From Fagopyrum homotropicum (Eukaryota > Streptophyta > Magnoliopsida > Caryophyllales > Polygonaceae): DNA of 64,000 bases. The notes beneath the pieces were generated by a model that ran no database searches, was not told where the DNA came from, and worked only from the letters and a program-made list of their open reading frames with translations. Both the position numbers and the translations under genes were made by a program. Location: positions 60,989,416 through 61,053,415 of the forward strand of contig BSWB01000001.1 of NCBI GenBank assembly GCA_033239125.1. Direction: 5' to 3'. Shown here piece by piece: positions 31,548-42,249 of the stretch. Position 1 is the stretch's first letter; every line of letters begins with the position of its first letter.

Positions 31548-34500
31548 TCAATGGAGGAGGATAGGAGCTATCTCCTCAACCGGAGTTTCCGGTATGTATT
31601 TCTTCAACCGTTGGCCATTAACCTTGAAATTTCTGCTTTGTTCACCCCATACTTCAACTGCACCATGGGGAAAGATTCGTTTAATTACATAAGGTCCTGT
31701 CCAACGGGATTTAAGCTTACCTGGAAATAGACGCAACCTTGAGTTGAATAAAAGGACTTTGTCTCCCTCCTTCAAGTCTTTTGGAATGATGTGCTTATCA
31801 TGCCAACGCTTTGTCCGTTCCTTGTAGATCTTTGCGTTCTCATACGCATTTAGCCGGATTTCATCTAGCTCATTGATGTCTAAGAGCCGCTTCTCTCCGG
31901 CTTCTTTCATGTCAAAGTTGAGCCATTTGATAGCCCAATAGGCTTTGTGCTCTAGCTCTAGAGGAAGATGACATGATTTACCATAGACAAGGTTATAGGG
32001 AGTCGTACCTATTGGTGTTTTGAAGGCCGTCCTGTACGCCCATAGTGCGTCGTCAAGCTTCATTGACCAATCTTTTCTTGTTTTAGAGACGGTTTTCTCT
32101 AAAATCCCCTTGATCTCTCTATTGGATATTTCGACTTGTCCGTTGGTTTGCGGATGGTAAGGTGTAGCTATCTTATGGGTCACCCCATACTTAGCCAATA
32201 GAGTCTCAAATCGACGGGCTGTGAAATGTGTTCCTCCGTCACTAATGATGGTTCGGGGAGTTCCGAACCTTGGGAAGATCGTTCTATTGAAGAACTTCAC
32301 CACTACCATTGCATCATTAGTAGGAGAAGCGATTGCCTCCACCCATCTTGAGACATAGTCTACGGCAAGAAGTATATATTGGTTGCCGCATGAAGATGGG
32401 AAAGGTCCCATAAAATCGATGCCCCATACATCAAAGATCTCTACTTCTTGTATGTTGTTGAGAGGCATCTCATTCCTCCTTGATATATTACCTGTCCTTT
32501 GACAAGCATCACAAGCAACAACAAACTTTTGCACATCTTTGAAAAGTGTAGGCCAATAAAAGCCGGAACGAAGTACCTTAGCACAAGTCTTGTGGGAACT
32601 AGCATGTCCGCCACATGGTAAAAAATGGCAATGGCGGATGACGCTATCCACTTCATCTTCGGGGATACATCTCCTGTAAATGCCATCGGGACCTCTTTTG
32701 AATAGGAGAGGTTCGTTCCAATAGAATTGCCGGACGTCATTAAAGAATTTCTTCTTTTGAGCGTATGAAAGTCCGGGTGGAGTTTCCTGACAAACAAGGT
32801 AGTTCACAATGTCAGCAAACCATGGATCATTACCTTGGGAGATGTGTTGAAGACACTCTTCAATCTCGTGCAGCTGCTCGTCAGGGAATGAGTCGTCTAT
32901 AGGAAGTTCATCCGTCTCGCCGGTGAGTTGCGGTAGACGACTAAGATGATCGGCAACGGAGTTCTCCGATCCTTTCTTATCACGAATCTCTAAATCGAAC
33001 TCTTGTAAGAGTAAGATCCATCTTAGAAGCCTTGGCTTCGCATCCTTCTTCGTGAATAAGTATCGAATTGCGGAGTGGTCCGTGTAAACTATCACCTTCG
33101 CACCTACAAGATAGGAACAAAATTTCTCAAAAGCGTATACTACGGCTAAAAGTTCCTTCTCTGTAGTTGCATAATTATATTGAGCCTCATCTGGCGTTTT
33201 GCTAGCGTAGTAGATGGCATGAGTGCGACCATCTTTCTTCTGTCCAAGAACGGCTCCTATAGCGACGTCGCTTGCGTCGCACATGACCTCGAAAGGAAGA
33301 GTCCAATCGGGTGGTTGGATGATTGGTGCTGAAATCAAAGCTTCTTTGATCCTGCAAAAAGCATCTAAACAATCCTTCGAAAATTCGAAAGTTGCGTCTT
33401 TCATCAAAAGATTAGTCAAGGGTTTTGAAATCTTAGAAAAATCTTTTATGAATCTCCTATAGAAGCCTGCATGTCCTAAGAAACTTCTAATTCCTTTCAC
33501 TGAAGAAGGGGGAGGTAACTTCTCAATGGTTTCTATTTTCGCTCTATCAACTTCTATTCCCCTTTGTGATACTAAATGACCTAACACAATCCCTTCGGTG
33601 ACCATGAAATGACACTTTTCCCAGTTTAAGACTAAGTTAGTGTCCTCACATCTCTTAAGAACTAGTGAAAGGTTATAGAGACAGTTATCAAAGGAAGAAC
33701 CATATACCGAAAAATCGTCCATGAAGACTTCCATGATATTCTCTACATATTCGGAGAAGATTGCCATCATACACCTTTGGAAGGTGGCTGGAGCGTTGCA
33801 TAGGCCGAATGGCATTCTTCTGTAAGCGAACGTACCCCATGGGCACGTAAAAGTTGTCTTCTCTTGGTCGTCCGGATGAATTGGGATCTGAAAGAAACCG
33901 CTATATCCATCTAGATAACAAAAGTAAGAATGTTGGGCTAACCTTTCCAACATTTGATCGATAAAAGGAAGGGGGAAGTGGTCCTTCCTTGTGGCCACGT
34001 TCAGTTTGCGGTAGTCGATGCACATTCGCCACCCTGTAACTGTCCGTGTAGGGATAAGTTCGTTGTTCTTGTTGGCAACAACGGTAATGCCTCCTTTCTT
34101 GGGTACTACTTGTACTGGACTCACCCATTTGCTATCGGAAATAGGGAAGATGATACCTGTATCAAGTAGCTTAAGGATTTCATTCTTCACGACCTCTTTC
34201 ATTGCCGGGTTTAACCGTCTTTGAGGTTGGCGTGAAGGTTTGTAATCCTCTTCCATTAGAATTTTGTGCATACATAGAGAAGGCTTTATTCCTACTAAAT
34301 CATCAATAGTATAGCCTAATGCCCTTCTATGTTGTTTTAAAACATGCATAAGTTTCTCTAATTTAGCATCATTCAAATTCGCATTGACAATGACCGGATA
34401 TGTGGAATTAGTGCCAAGGAAAGCGTACCTTAAATGCGTGGGGAGTGGTTTCAATTCTAATGATGGAGGTACCTTGATTGATGATGAATTGTGGCCTTCG

Positions 34501-36548
34501 GATGTTGTGGGAGAGGCCTCTAGAGATGGGGGTACTGCATCATTAGATTCGAGAGTAGCTGTGGAGACGTTTGGAGATTCCAGAAAATTTCCCTCTGGAT
34601 CGACCTCCCCTGAAGTAAATCGGTCGATTTCGGGAGCGATTTTTCTTTCTGTCGAAAAAAATCGGGTTACCTCTTCACAAATCGGACAATTTTTCTCAGT
34701 CAGGTCGATTTTTGTTTCTGTTGAAAAAAAACGGGTTGCCTCTTCACAAATCGAACGATTTTGTGCTTGTAGGTCGATTTTCTTCGCAGTTTCCGGAGTT
34801 AACTCTAGCTCTTCAATTCTTGTTCCTAGTTCTTCCTCCACATCATTTAATGCCTTCACATCCTCATTGCATTCATGTTCCACTCCTTCCTCCATGATGC
34901 TCATGCTAAGGACCTTTTGAAGAGGGTCTTTCATCAAGATCGAGCTTATTACCTCTCTAGACTCTTCTTCATCAAAAATTTCAAAAGCATCGTCTTTCAA
35001 GACTGGCTCCTTGATTAAGGAAGAGAGTATGAGTTCTATCTTTTCTTCGCTAATATGGAATGACAGCTGGCCGTTCTTGCAATCTACCATGCATCCGGAT
35101 GTTGCAATGAATGGTCTCCCAAGGATGATGGGAACCGGATAATCTGCAGGGATGTCAAGAACGACAAAGTCTATTGGGATGTAAAACTTACCGAGCTTTA
35201 CCGGAATGTCTTCTACTATTCCCACCGGCTTAGTGGTGGAACGATCAGCCATGTAGAGTGTGATCTTCACCGGTCTAGGCTCTCCTAGACCAACTACCTT
35301 GCATAGAGCGAGAGGTATGATACTCACACTCGCTCCAAGATCACAAAGTGCATCATAGGTAGCTTCTCCCAAAGTGATGGGTATGCAAAAAGATCCTGGA
35401 TCACGGGGCTTGGGTGGCATATTCTCCGTCATAGTCTTGATGAGTTCGGATGACTCCATACTCATCTTGACTTCTCCTATATCTTCCAATTTCCTCTTGT
35501 TAGAGAGGATCTGCTTGAGGAATTTCCCGTAAGCCGGCATACCTAAAATTGCATCCATAAAAGGTATGTTAATATGTAGCTTACTCATAAGTTCAACAAA
35601 CTTACCAAAATGTTTATCTAGGCGTGCACGCGCTCTAGATTGAGGGAAAGGTAGAGGTGGTTTGTAAGCGGGGGGAGGAACATAGACTTCTTCCTTTTCC
35701 TTTGCCTCTCCTTCTTTTGTAGTGGTATCAACTACTTTGGGTTGAGGATCGGTGGTTGTCTTGCCGCTCCTAGTAGTTATTGCCATAACCCTTCCCTTTG
35801 GGTTATCTTCCGTCTTCCCGGGAAGTTTCCCTTGATCTCTTGGAACTTCTCCGGCTTTGTTGAATACTTGGTTTTCTAAAGCTTTTTGAGCTTTGTCAAC
35901 CGAAGTTATATAACTCTCTAGTCCTTGTAGCTTGCCTAGGATCGTCTCTAGCATGGGATCGGGTTTACTTGATCCGCTTGATTGTCCCTGGCTTGTTAAA
36001 GGAGTAGAAGAAGATGGAGGTGTTAGATCCTTTTCAGCATGAGAGTAAGGATTACCTGGATTTTGCTGATTTGACCTCCAATTGTTGTTATTTGAGTTCC
36101 TATTGTTGTTGTTATTCCAATTGGAGTTTCGGTTGTTTTTGTTGTTGTTGTTGCTCCAATTGGAATTTATATTGTCACTCCTTTGATTGTTGTCTCTTCC
36201 CATGTAGTTGGCTTCTTGCTCCTTAGTCTTTTGAAGACTTGTTTTGAGTACTTCCCTCAATTCCTTGATGTCATCCTTGAGAGAGAATATTTGTGTTTGA
36301 GCAGCTTGGTTCAACTTTGCTCCTGAATCACCTTGATTCCGGCTAATTGAATCCACCTTCCGGTGGGAATACTTCTCAATCACTTGGGCTTGCTTCTCAA
36401 TGAAGTCCCAAGCATCATCCTCTCTCATGTCCATGAATGTACCACAAGAGAGAGATTGGAGATTGAATTGTGTCTCCACATCCAATCCTTTGTAGTAGAT
36501 CTTCAATAATTCCAGCTTGGAAATGCCATGGTGTGGGCAATCCAACAA
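31548..36548 (-). CDS. Element A gag C-terminus and pol: PR-RT-RNaseH-IN, 1666 codons
   Basis: One long frame continues gag (from DCPHHGISKLELLKIYYKG) into pol. Approximate positions: asparagine-rich gag tail about 115-165; protease DLGASVSIIP near 400 and ILGRPF near 475; a linker with two ~22-residue repeats (ICEEATRFFSTE / ICEEVTRFFSTE) near 600-640; RT with CIDYRKLN near 830 and FMDDFSVYG near 940; RNase H with MCDASDVAIG near 1090 and YTDHSAIRYL near 1157; integrase zinc finger H-H-C-C near 1310-1345 and DDE residues in WGIDFMGP (1376), ISDGGTHF (1432) and HPQTNGQVEISNRE (about 1475). The first residue is a TTG; upstream a TAA at 36555-36557 replaces the CAG found in element G, so gag and pol are separated by a nonsense codon. 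Confidence 0.9.
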   Translation of the reverse strand: MLDCPHHGISKLELLKIYYKGLDVETQFNLQSLSCGTFMDMREDDAWDFIEKQAQVIEKYSHRKVDSISRNQGDSGAKLNQAAQTQIFSLKDDIKELREVLKTSLQKTKEQEANYMGRDNNQRSDNINSNWSNNNNKNNRNSNWNNNNNRNSNNNNWRSNQQNPGNPYSHAEKDLTPPSSSTPLTSQGQSSGSSKPDPMLETILGKLQGLESYITSVDKAQKALENQVFNKAGEVPRDQGKLPGKTEDNPKGRVMAITTRSGKTTTDPQPKVVDTTTKEGEAKEKEEVYVPPPAYKPPLPFPQSRARARLDKHFGKFVELMSKLHINIPFMDAILGMPAYGKFLKQILSNKRKLEDIGEVKMSMESSELIKTMTENMPPKPRDPGSFCIPITLGEATYDALCDLGASVSIIPLALCKVVGLGEPRPVKITLYMADRSTTKPVGIVEDIPVKLGKFYIPIDFVVLDIPADYPVPIILGRPFIATSGCMVDCKNGQLSFHISEEKIELILSSLIKEPVLKDDAFEIFDEEESREVISSILMKDPLQKVLSMSIMEEGVEHECNEDVKALNDVEEELGTRIEELELTPETAKKIDLQAQNRSICEEATRFFSTETKIDLTEKNCPICEEVTRFFSTERKIAPEIDRFTSGEVDPEGNFLESPNVSTATLESNDAVPPSLEASPTTSEGHNSSSIKVPPSLELKPLPTHLRYAFLGTNSTYPVIVNANLNDAKLEKLMHVLKQHRRALGYTIDDLVGIKPSLCMHKILMEEDYKPSRQPQRRLNPAMKEVVKNEILKLLDTGIIFPISDSKWVSPVQVVPKKGGITVVANKNNELIPTRTVTGWRMCIDYRKLNVATRKDHFPLPFIDQMLERLAQHSYFCYLDGYSGFFQIPIHPDDQEKTTFTCPWGTFAYRRMPFGLCNAPATFQRCMMAIFSEYVENIMEVFMDDFSVYGSSFDNCLYNLSLVLKRCEDTNLVLNWEKCHFMVTEGIVLGHLVSQRGIEVDRAKIETIEKLPPPSSVKGIRSFLGHAGFYRRFIKDFSKISKPLTNLLMKDATFEFSKDCLDAFCRIKEALISAPIIQPPDWTLPFEVMCDASDVAIGAVLGQKKDGRTHAIYYASKTPDEAQYNYATTEKELLAVVYAFEKFCSYLVGAKVIVYTDHSAIRYLFTKKDAKPRLLRWILLLQEFDLEIRDKKGSENSVADHLSRLPQLTGETDELPIDDSFPDEQLHEIEECLQHISQGNDPWFADIVNYLVCQETPPGLSYAQKKKFFNDVRQFYWNEPLLFKRGPDGIYRRCIPEDEVDSVIRHCHFLPCGGHASSHKTCAKVLRSGFYWPTLFKDVQKFVVACDACQRTGNISRRNEMPLNNIQEVEIFDVWGIDFMGPFPSSCGNQYILLAVDYVSRWVEAIASPTNDAMVVVKFFNRTIFPRFGTPRTIISDGGTHFTARRFETLLAKYGVTHKIATPYHPQTNGQVEISNREIKGILEKTVSKTRKDWSMKLDDALWAYRTAFKTPIGTTPYNLVYGKSCHLPLELEHKAYWAIKWLNFDMKEAGEKRLLDINELDEIRLNAYENAKIYKERTKRWHDKHIIPKDLKEGDKVLLFNSRLRLFPGKLKSRWTGPYVIKRIFPHGAVEVWGEQSRNFKVNGQRLKKYIPETPVEEIAPILLH
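34596..34790 (-). repeat. AAATCG word cluster in the PR-RT linker of element A
   Basis: Within the open pol frame there are seven or more GTCGATTT/AAATCGG half sites, arranged as two tandem copies of a unit of roughly 66 bp containing TTTCTGTTGAAAAAAA and CCTCTTCACAAATCG. The equivalent linker of element G carries CCACGGCCGTGG words instead. Confidence 0.8.
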
Positions 36549-36554
36549 GAGATC

Positions 36555-37471
36555 TTAAAACATTTCCCAAGATTGAAACAAACTTTCATTAGGTTTCATA
36601 GAAAAAGCATTTATTTTACCTCTCAATTCCGCTGTTTTGGATGGCGGAAAGAATTTGGTGAGGAATTCCGAAGACAACTCCTCCCATGTAGCTAGCTTTG
36701 CAGCTGGAAGTGTTTGGTACCAAGCTAGAGCTTTGTCCTTCAAAGAAAAGAAGAACGGTTTGATCTTGTAATTGCTTGTAGTAGCCTTCTTCGGCTTCAT
36801 AGTCTCCATGAGAATCTTAAAATTTTGCAAGTGTTGGTGTGGAGATTCAGTACTTGATCCGCCATATTGACTTTGGCGAACCATGGTGATGACTTGTGGT
36901 GAGAAGCTAAACTCTTGGATGTCTTCAGCTCCGAAATCCACACCTAGACGACGTGGTTGCTAAATTGGATCCATTCGTTGCCCCAAAGTTCGGGGTCTAT
37001 CACCGTCATTAACAGCTCTTACGTTCCTAGTTGGAAGGCGAGGAACAACCCGTGGTTTTGGGGTGTTCTGAATAGGACGAAGTAGTGGATCGATCTCCTC
37101 AAGTTCCGGCATGTCCGGATCTATCTCTTCATCATCGGATGAGTCATTTCGAATGGATTTAGTTGGTGTCTTGACTTTCTTCTTCTCCTGGATTCGTTCA
37201 ACTCCAACTTCATGTCTAGCATCATGGCTCTTAGTTCATCAATCTGAAATTGATGACTCGTTTCAACATCTTTTCGTGCCTTCTCACTCAACTGGAGTTG
37301 GCGTTGAGCTTCATTCAGTTCAGCCTGGTAGTTTCTCTCATCGTTTTCAGCCATTTTCTTTTCCTTCAACTTTTTCCTCAAAGTTCTCTCCAATTCGGGA
37401 TCGAAAGGGACTAGATCTTTAGTGGATCTAGTCTTTCGCATATACCTAAAGAACCTGCAAAGATCACTCAA
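36555..37471 (-). pseudogene. Element A gag N-terminal half, broken
   Basis: Comparison with the intact gag of element G shows the parts: 37471-37121 is the N-terminal coiled segment (STKDLVPFDPELERTLRKKL), 36941-36555 is the capsid core (HQHLQNFKILMETMKPKK, FFFSLKDKALAWYQTLPAAK). Three lesions interrupt it: a frameshift near 37180-37190, a TAG just upstream of 36950 where G has CAA, and a TAA at 36555-36557. The product cannot be made, so this copy depends on another element's Gag if it moves at all. Confidence 0.8.
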
Positions 37472-37544
37472 GTAGACAAATCAAATCACAAGAGCAAGAG
37501 CTCTCAAGCTAGACAACCGAAAACCGAATTTGGTCTAAACCAAA

Positions 37545-37562
37545 TCCCCGGCAACGGCGCCA
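37545..37562 (-). other. Primer binding site of element A, tRNA-Asp type
   Basis: On the minus strand TGGCGCCGTTGCCGGGGA lies 6 bases after the 5' LTR end. This site is shared with elements D and G and is the known Asp-type site of Athila/Tat elements. Confidence 0.9.
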
Positions 37563-37568
37563 AAAACT

Positions 37569-39195
37569 TGTTCGCTCAAAAAGTGTGTGCGTCAAAGTCT
37601 TAAATTTATATCTAGAACTCAAAGCAAAGCGAACCCGCAGTGTACGGATCAGTTGTAGTAAGGTAAGAATTCCAGAGTCGAACTCAGGGATTTGATGAGA
37701 ATAAATTCAACTTCAATTATCTAGCGAAAATGCAAAAGCTTTTGTAATCAAATAAGGGTAAAATGATTCCAAGGATTCAAGTATCCGATTTCGGCTTTAG
37801 ATTCAAGACACTTTTATAGATATAGGTCAGAGTTTATATTGCCAAGATTAAATGTTCAAAAGTAGATATCGTACGGTGAAGTTCCGAAACCTATATAACT
37901 AATCTAAAGATTCTCTCTATAAGGGTTGTTGAGGCTGCAATATAGAAAGATCTTAAGACAAGAATTATGTTCAAACTAACTTTCTAAACTCCAGGATATG
38001 ACTCTCCGAAGCAAGAATAGATAGCACACTTAGAATCTTAATAAAGGATGTTGAGTCTCTTTACTACCCAAATCTTGAAATCTTAATCTATTAAATGTAG
38101 AATCAGGTTTGAAGTGTCTTCATACATTCAATTAGAGGGTAAAAAGGTTAATCAAGGTTGGGATTTAGGCAAGGATTAGTTTTGATTAAAGATTGATTCA
38201 ATTAAGGTTCGTCAGAAGAATAAATCGGGCTGTTCATAAGAAAATCGGCCGATTTACTCAAGAACAGTCCGATTTTCCTGTTATCGCAAAACTAAAATCT
38301 AAACTCTCAGGGTCCTAATGATTGAATGAGTTCAGTCTATCATCATCTAAGCCTTAATCATCAACTATTCTCCCCAGAATCACAAAGGTTTTAGCCAACC
38401 ATTTTCAAAATCGAATCAAATTAATTATTGAGAGAAATATCACAAAGAAACCGAATCTTGAATAAAAATTCCAAAAACCTTCAAATCTGTAAACGATTGT
38501 CAAACAAATCAATGTATCTCTTAAACAACTCAAATTCGTGCTCAAAAACAGCAAGTACTTCAATGAACAAAGAAATCTCACAACTAGAATCCAAATTTAC
38601 TTCCCGGCAAAGAATACTTCAATCTTCCTCCAAGAATCTTCGAATTCTCTCAAACGTCTAAAGATTTCCCGCTGCGGCCTCCCCGTTTTCATTCCTAGGG
38701 TTCTCCTCTATAGTTTCTTGCAAGTGGGCCGTTTGGCAAAACTCTCCTCTAGCCCAAAAGAATTGGGCTTTGTGTCGTCTTTTCATTTGGCCGAAAAACA
38801 GAATAAATCGACCCAGGCGATTTATGCACAAAATCGTTCGAATTCTTGAAGGGAAAATCGTCCGATTTATGTACATATTGGCATGATTTTCTTCAACAGA
38901 AAGTGCTCTACTCTTGGCTCGTTTTCTATGCTTCTCCTTTGCAATTCCTTAGCTCTTTATGACTCCTTTAAGATTCCTTTAGCTTCCTTAACATCCTTAG
39001 ATGCTCCTTACTCCGCTTTTGCTCCCAATTCCACTCCATTTACCTATAATTCATCAAAAACTCGTGTAGACCTCTTTTTCCGACAAATGATTGAATAGAA
39101 CATAAAAGTCACACAAAATCTCTCTAAATGCAAGGTAAACTGAGACAATCTTCTATAATATGCATGAATATGATGATACATAATTCATGTCATCA
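37569..39195 (-). mobile_element. 5' LTR of element A
   Basis: 1627 bp; on the minus strand it begins TGATGACATG at 39195 and ends GAGCGAACA at 37569. Word clusters sit at 38224-38286 and 38802-38892, the same places as in the other LTR. Confidence 0.92.
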
Positions 39196-39488
39196 GCTGG
39201 CAAGGAAATGAAACATATGGGTCGCCAGACCATCTTGAGGAAAGAAATAAGATGGCCCATCAACTAGCTGAATGAAATAAACGAAGATCTGTTGTAAGGC
39301 CGGCTCCGATCCGATGGAGATTGGCGACCCGATTCGACACGCTAATTTGTAATTCAGGAGAAATAAGGTTTTCTTATTTCTTTCGGGTTTTATATCGACG
39401 TGACGAGCCCGGTAGATCGGAAGAACATCAAACCGGTCCAAGTCTGGTTGACTCAAAAGTTATCGGAATAAAATTTACAGATATTACA
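39196..39488 (-). mobile_element. 5' LTR of element B, outer part
   Basis: It begins with the second copy of A's target duplication GCTGG, continues GCTGGCAAGGAAATGAAACA as at 16206 in the other LTR, and ends ATTTACAGATATTACA. It is the first about 290 bp of the LTR on the minus strand. Confidence 0.85.
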
Positions 39489-40446
39489 GTACCCGACATT
39501 GACTTGGTAGGGGTTGCTAGGTCAAACATTGATCGGGTAACTACATCCTTCCATAGGGTCGTGTGGTTTGGTCTTCATATATCTCTAAGGGAACGATTCC
39601 AGTTTGAAAAAAGATATATAATTTAGAAGTGATAATTCATCAAGTGATAACTAATTAAAGAGTTGACCGTGTAATATTGATTTTACATATTTTGGCTCGT
39701 CTCTTCATTTTGGTTGTACGAGGTATCTGGTTACTAGAATCCACAAACTGACTTGGATATGGATTTGGATATTGATTTTGAGCTACTTGCTCGCACGGGA
39801 TAGAAAAATGTGAGGGGACTTGAGACTCCGCTGAAATATTATAATATTTTTTCTATAAGTATATGATAGTAAATATTTGAATTGTAACATAATGATAAGG
39901 TAATAACTAATTAAAGAACTGACCATTGTACTAATAAAATACACTCACCTGGTTGATCAAAGATCGGCACTGACTGTGATCCATAGTCAAAAGTTTCTGG
40001 CGGTTGAGAACCGTCGTATTGGTAATTGTCTTGTTGTTCAGTTGTCGAGTATATCCCCATAAAATCAAGTAATGAACCACCTGTTGGAGTATCGACATAA
40101 GGCATCGATGGCCTGGCTTGTTGTGCCGGTGTAGATGGTCCGACCTGTTGTTGGGGTATCGATTATCTAACAACAAGGTGACCCCGACGTCGTGTTGATT
40201 GTAGAACAGGTCCTCTATTTTCAAAATTCCGCATATGCTGCAACGTTGAAGGATTAAGGTTATCAATCAAAAAACTTACGTTTATCAAATTTTAAAAAAA
40301 TTTATGTTTATCAAATTTTATAAGTTATTGTTATCAATTTAAAAAAAAAACTTACCGGATCAGCCATGGCCAAAGCGATGTTCAACTTCCTCTTGTCTTT
40401 GTTAACGACGTGATCTTCTATCTTCATTTTGATTCGGATTCGACAT
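39489..40446 (-). pseudogene. Plant mobile domain pseudogene, 5' half
   Basis: Minus-strand exons: 40446-40356 beginning ATG (MSNPNQNEDRRSRR then a stop), donor GTAAG; 40237-39949 after a TTGCAG acceptor, ending CAACCAG before GTGAGT; then from 39830 after TTTCAG. The product is rich in glutamine, proline and asparagine (SIPQQQVGPSTPAQQARPSM, QNQYPNPYPSQF). Near the insertion point of B a repeated SNPYQ motif occurs on both sides of the element (39489 side and 15372 side), tying the two halves together. Several in-frame stops mean it is not functional. It could instead be the tail of one gene and the start of another; that cannot be settled here. Confidence 0.5.
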
Positions 40447-40550
40447 TTTTTTTATTGATCGAAATATACATTTTAAAGTAATTACAGAATTGAGAAGTAA
40501 AGGGTGAAGTTGGAAGATTTTTGAATGAAATGAATATGTGTATATGTGGT

Positions 40551-40557
40551 ATTTATA
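40551..40557 (-). promoter_or_regulatory. Possible TATA box of the mobile-domain pseudogene
   Basis: TATAAAT on the minus strand lies about 105 bp upstream of the ATG at 40446, with pyrimidine-rich leader between. It is immediately next to the truncation point of element G, so the old gene start and the element end touch here. Confidence 0.35.
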
Positions 40558-40567
40558 GGAAGAAATG

Positions 40568-41338
40568 TCAATGAGGAATGACACTTCGCAATTCGTCTTC
40601 CGGCACACATCTTCCAATGATGCCGTCGGGACCTCTCTTGAAGAGTAGAGGTTCATTCCAATAGTATTGGCGGACATTCCTAAATAACTTCTTTCTTTGT
40701 GCGTAGGATAATCCGGGAGGTAATTCCTGACAAACCAAATAATTCACAAAATCAGCAAACCAAGGTTCGTTACCTCTAGAAATCGTATCGATACACTCTT
40801 TCATTATGTGCAATTGTTCGTCCGGGAAGGAGTCATCGATGGGTAAGTCGTCACTTGTAGTGTGTCGTAGACGACTTAAGTGATCCGCAATAAAATTTTC
40901 GGATCCTTTCTTGTCGCGAATTTCTAGATCGAATTCTTGAAGAAGAAGAATCCATCTAATCAGCCTTGGCTTCGCATCTTTCTTGGCGAGCAAATACCGT
41001 ATTGTTGAATGGTCCGTGTATACTATCACCTTCGCTCCTACAAGATAAGAACGAAACTTTTCAAAAGCATACACAACGGCAAGAAATTCCTTTTCTGTTG
41101 TGGCGTAGTTGAGTTGCGCTTCATCTAGCGTCTTGCTAGCGTAGTAGATGGCATGAGTGTGCCCTTCTTTCTTTTGTCTAAGCACTGCTCCAACAGCTAC
41201 GTCACTTGCATCACACATAACCTCGAATGGGAGATTCCAGTCCGGAGGTTGGATTATTGGGGCTGAGATGAGGGCTTCTCGAATCTTATAGAAAGCATCC
41301 AAACATTCCTGCAAAAATTCAAAAACAACATCCTTCAT
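40568..41338 (-). pseudogene. Element G RNase H domain and start of integrase
   Basis: The frame gives FEVMCDASDVAVGAVL, YYASKTLDEAQLNYATTEKE, VIVYTDHSTIRYL and the connection ADHLSRL, all standard gypsy RNase H landmarks (first Asp near residue 38, second near 103). It ends at PEDELRSVIPH and a stop where element A continues into the integrase HHCC domain. A stop at about 41339 separates it from RT. Confidence 0.85.
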
Positions 41339-42205
41339 CTATAGATTAGTTAGCGGTTTAGAAATTTTTGAAAAATCTTTGATGAATCTCCTATAGAATC
41401 GTGCGTCTCCTAGGAAACTCCTTATCCACTTCACTGAAGATGGAGGAGGAAGCTTCTCTATCGTCTCGATCTTAGCCTTGTCAACTTCGATCCCTCTATT
41501 GGAGATCAAATGTCCTAACACAATGCCTTCTCTGACCATGAATTGACACTTCTCCCAATTTAGAACAAGGTTAGTATCCTCACATCTTTGCAAAACAAGA
41601 GAAAGATTAGCAAGACAATTGTCAAATGAGGAACCATAAACTGAAAAGTCATCCATAAAAACTTCCATGATTTCCTCAATGTATTCTAGGAAGATGGTGA
41701 TCATGCACCTTTGAAAGGTGGTTGGAGTGTTGTAAAGTCCGAATGGCATCCTCCTATAGGCGAACGTACCCCATGGGCACGTAAACGTGGTCTTCTCTTG
41801 ATCATCCGGGTGAATCGGGATCTGAAAGAAACCACTATAACCGTCAAGGTAACAAAAATAGGAATATTGTGCTAACCTCTCAAGCATTTGATCGATGAAT
41901 GGTAACAAGAAGTGATCCTTCCTCGTCGCATTGTTCAACTTGCGGTAATCGATGCACATCCTCCATCTTGTTACCGTTCTTGTTGGAATGAGTTCGTAGT
42001 TCTTGTTGGTTACAACGGTCATTCCTCCCTTCTTCGGGACAACTTGAACTTGGCTCTCCCACTTGCTATCGGAGATAGGATAGATGATACCTGCGTCAAG
42101 TAACTTAAGGATTTCCTTCTTCACGACCTCTTTCATGATCGGATTTAACCGTCTTTGAGGTTGGCGTGAAGGCTTGTAATCCTCTTCCATTAGAATCTTG
42201 TGCAT
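41339..42205 (-). pseudogene. Element G reverse transcriptase
   Basis: A 288-codon frame covers the RT palm and fingers: KPSRQPQRRLNP at the start, WRMCIDYRKLNNATRKDHF near 86-104, YLDGYSGFFQIPIHP, and the active site VFMDDFSVYGSS near 188. Relative to A there are odd changes (CNAPATF to YNTPTTF; GHAGFYRRF to GDARFYRRF), signs of drift. A stop after KPLTNL ends it. Confidence 0.88.
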
Positions 42206-42249
42206 ACATAAAGATGGTTTAATTCCTAGAAGATCCTCTATGGTATAGC

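Larger units (their letters stand above)
26078..39195 (-). mobile_element. Element A: 13.1 kb Athila/Tat-like Ty3/gypsy retrotransposon
   Basis: Two LTRs of equal length (1627 bp) at 26078-27704 and 37569-39195 bracket it, with a perfect 5-bp target duplication GCTGG (26073-26077 and 39196-39200). Reading on the minus strand: 5' LTR, tRNA-Asp primer site, broken gag, gag-PR-RT-RNaseH-IN frame, a conserved spacer motif, an env-position ORF, non-coding DNA, PPT, 3' LTR. By eye the LTRs differ at about fifteen positions, so the insertion is recent relative to its neighbours. It sits in the 5' LTR of B. Copies of AAATCGGCCGATTT-type words are scattered in LTRs, the PR-RT linker and the region between pol and the LTR. 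Confidence 0.93.
15416..39488 (-). mobile_element. Element B: Tekay/Del-like LTR element, minus strand, interrupted by A and C
   Basis: Both ends carry the same LTR: left 15416-16506, right 24175-26077 plus 39196-39488. On the minus strand the right LTR ends GGGTGTTACA and is followed after 3 bases by TGGTATCAGAGC, so the right LTR is the 5' one. The left LTR is preceded on that strand by a purine tract. Target sites GTACa (15411-15415) and GTACc (39489-39493) fit a 4-5 bp duplication. The internal DNA, after removing element C, is about 4.1 kb, and I see no gag, RT or integrase motif in it: the element is either non-autonomous or very decayed. It split the plant-mobile-domain gene. Confidence 0.8.

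Noticed and set aside
34384..34920. 178-codon plus-strand frame
   Set aside because: It is the antisense shadow of the pol frame of element A in a word-rich linker.
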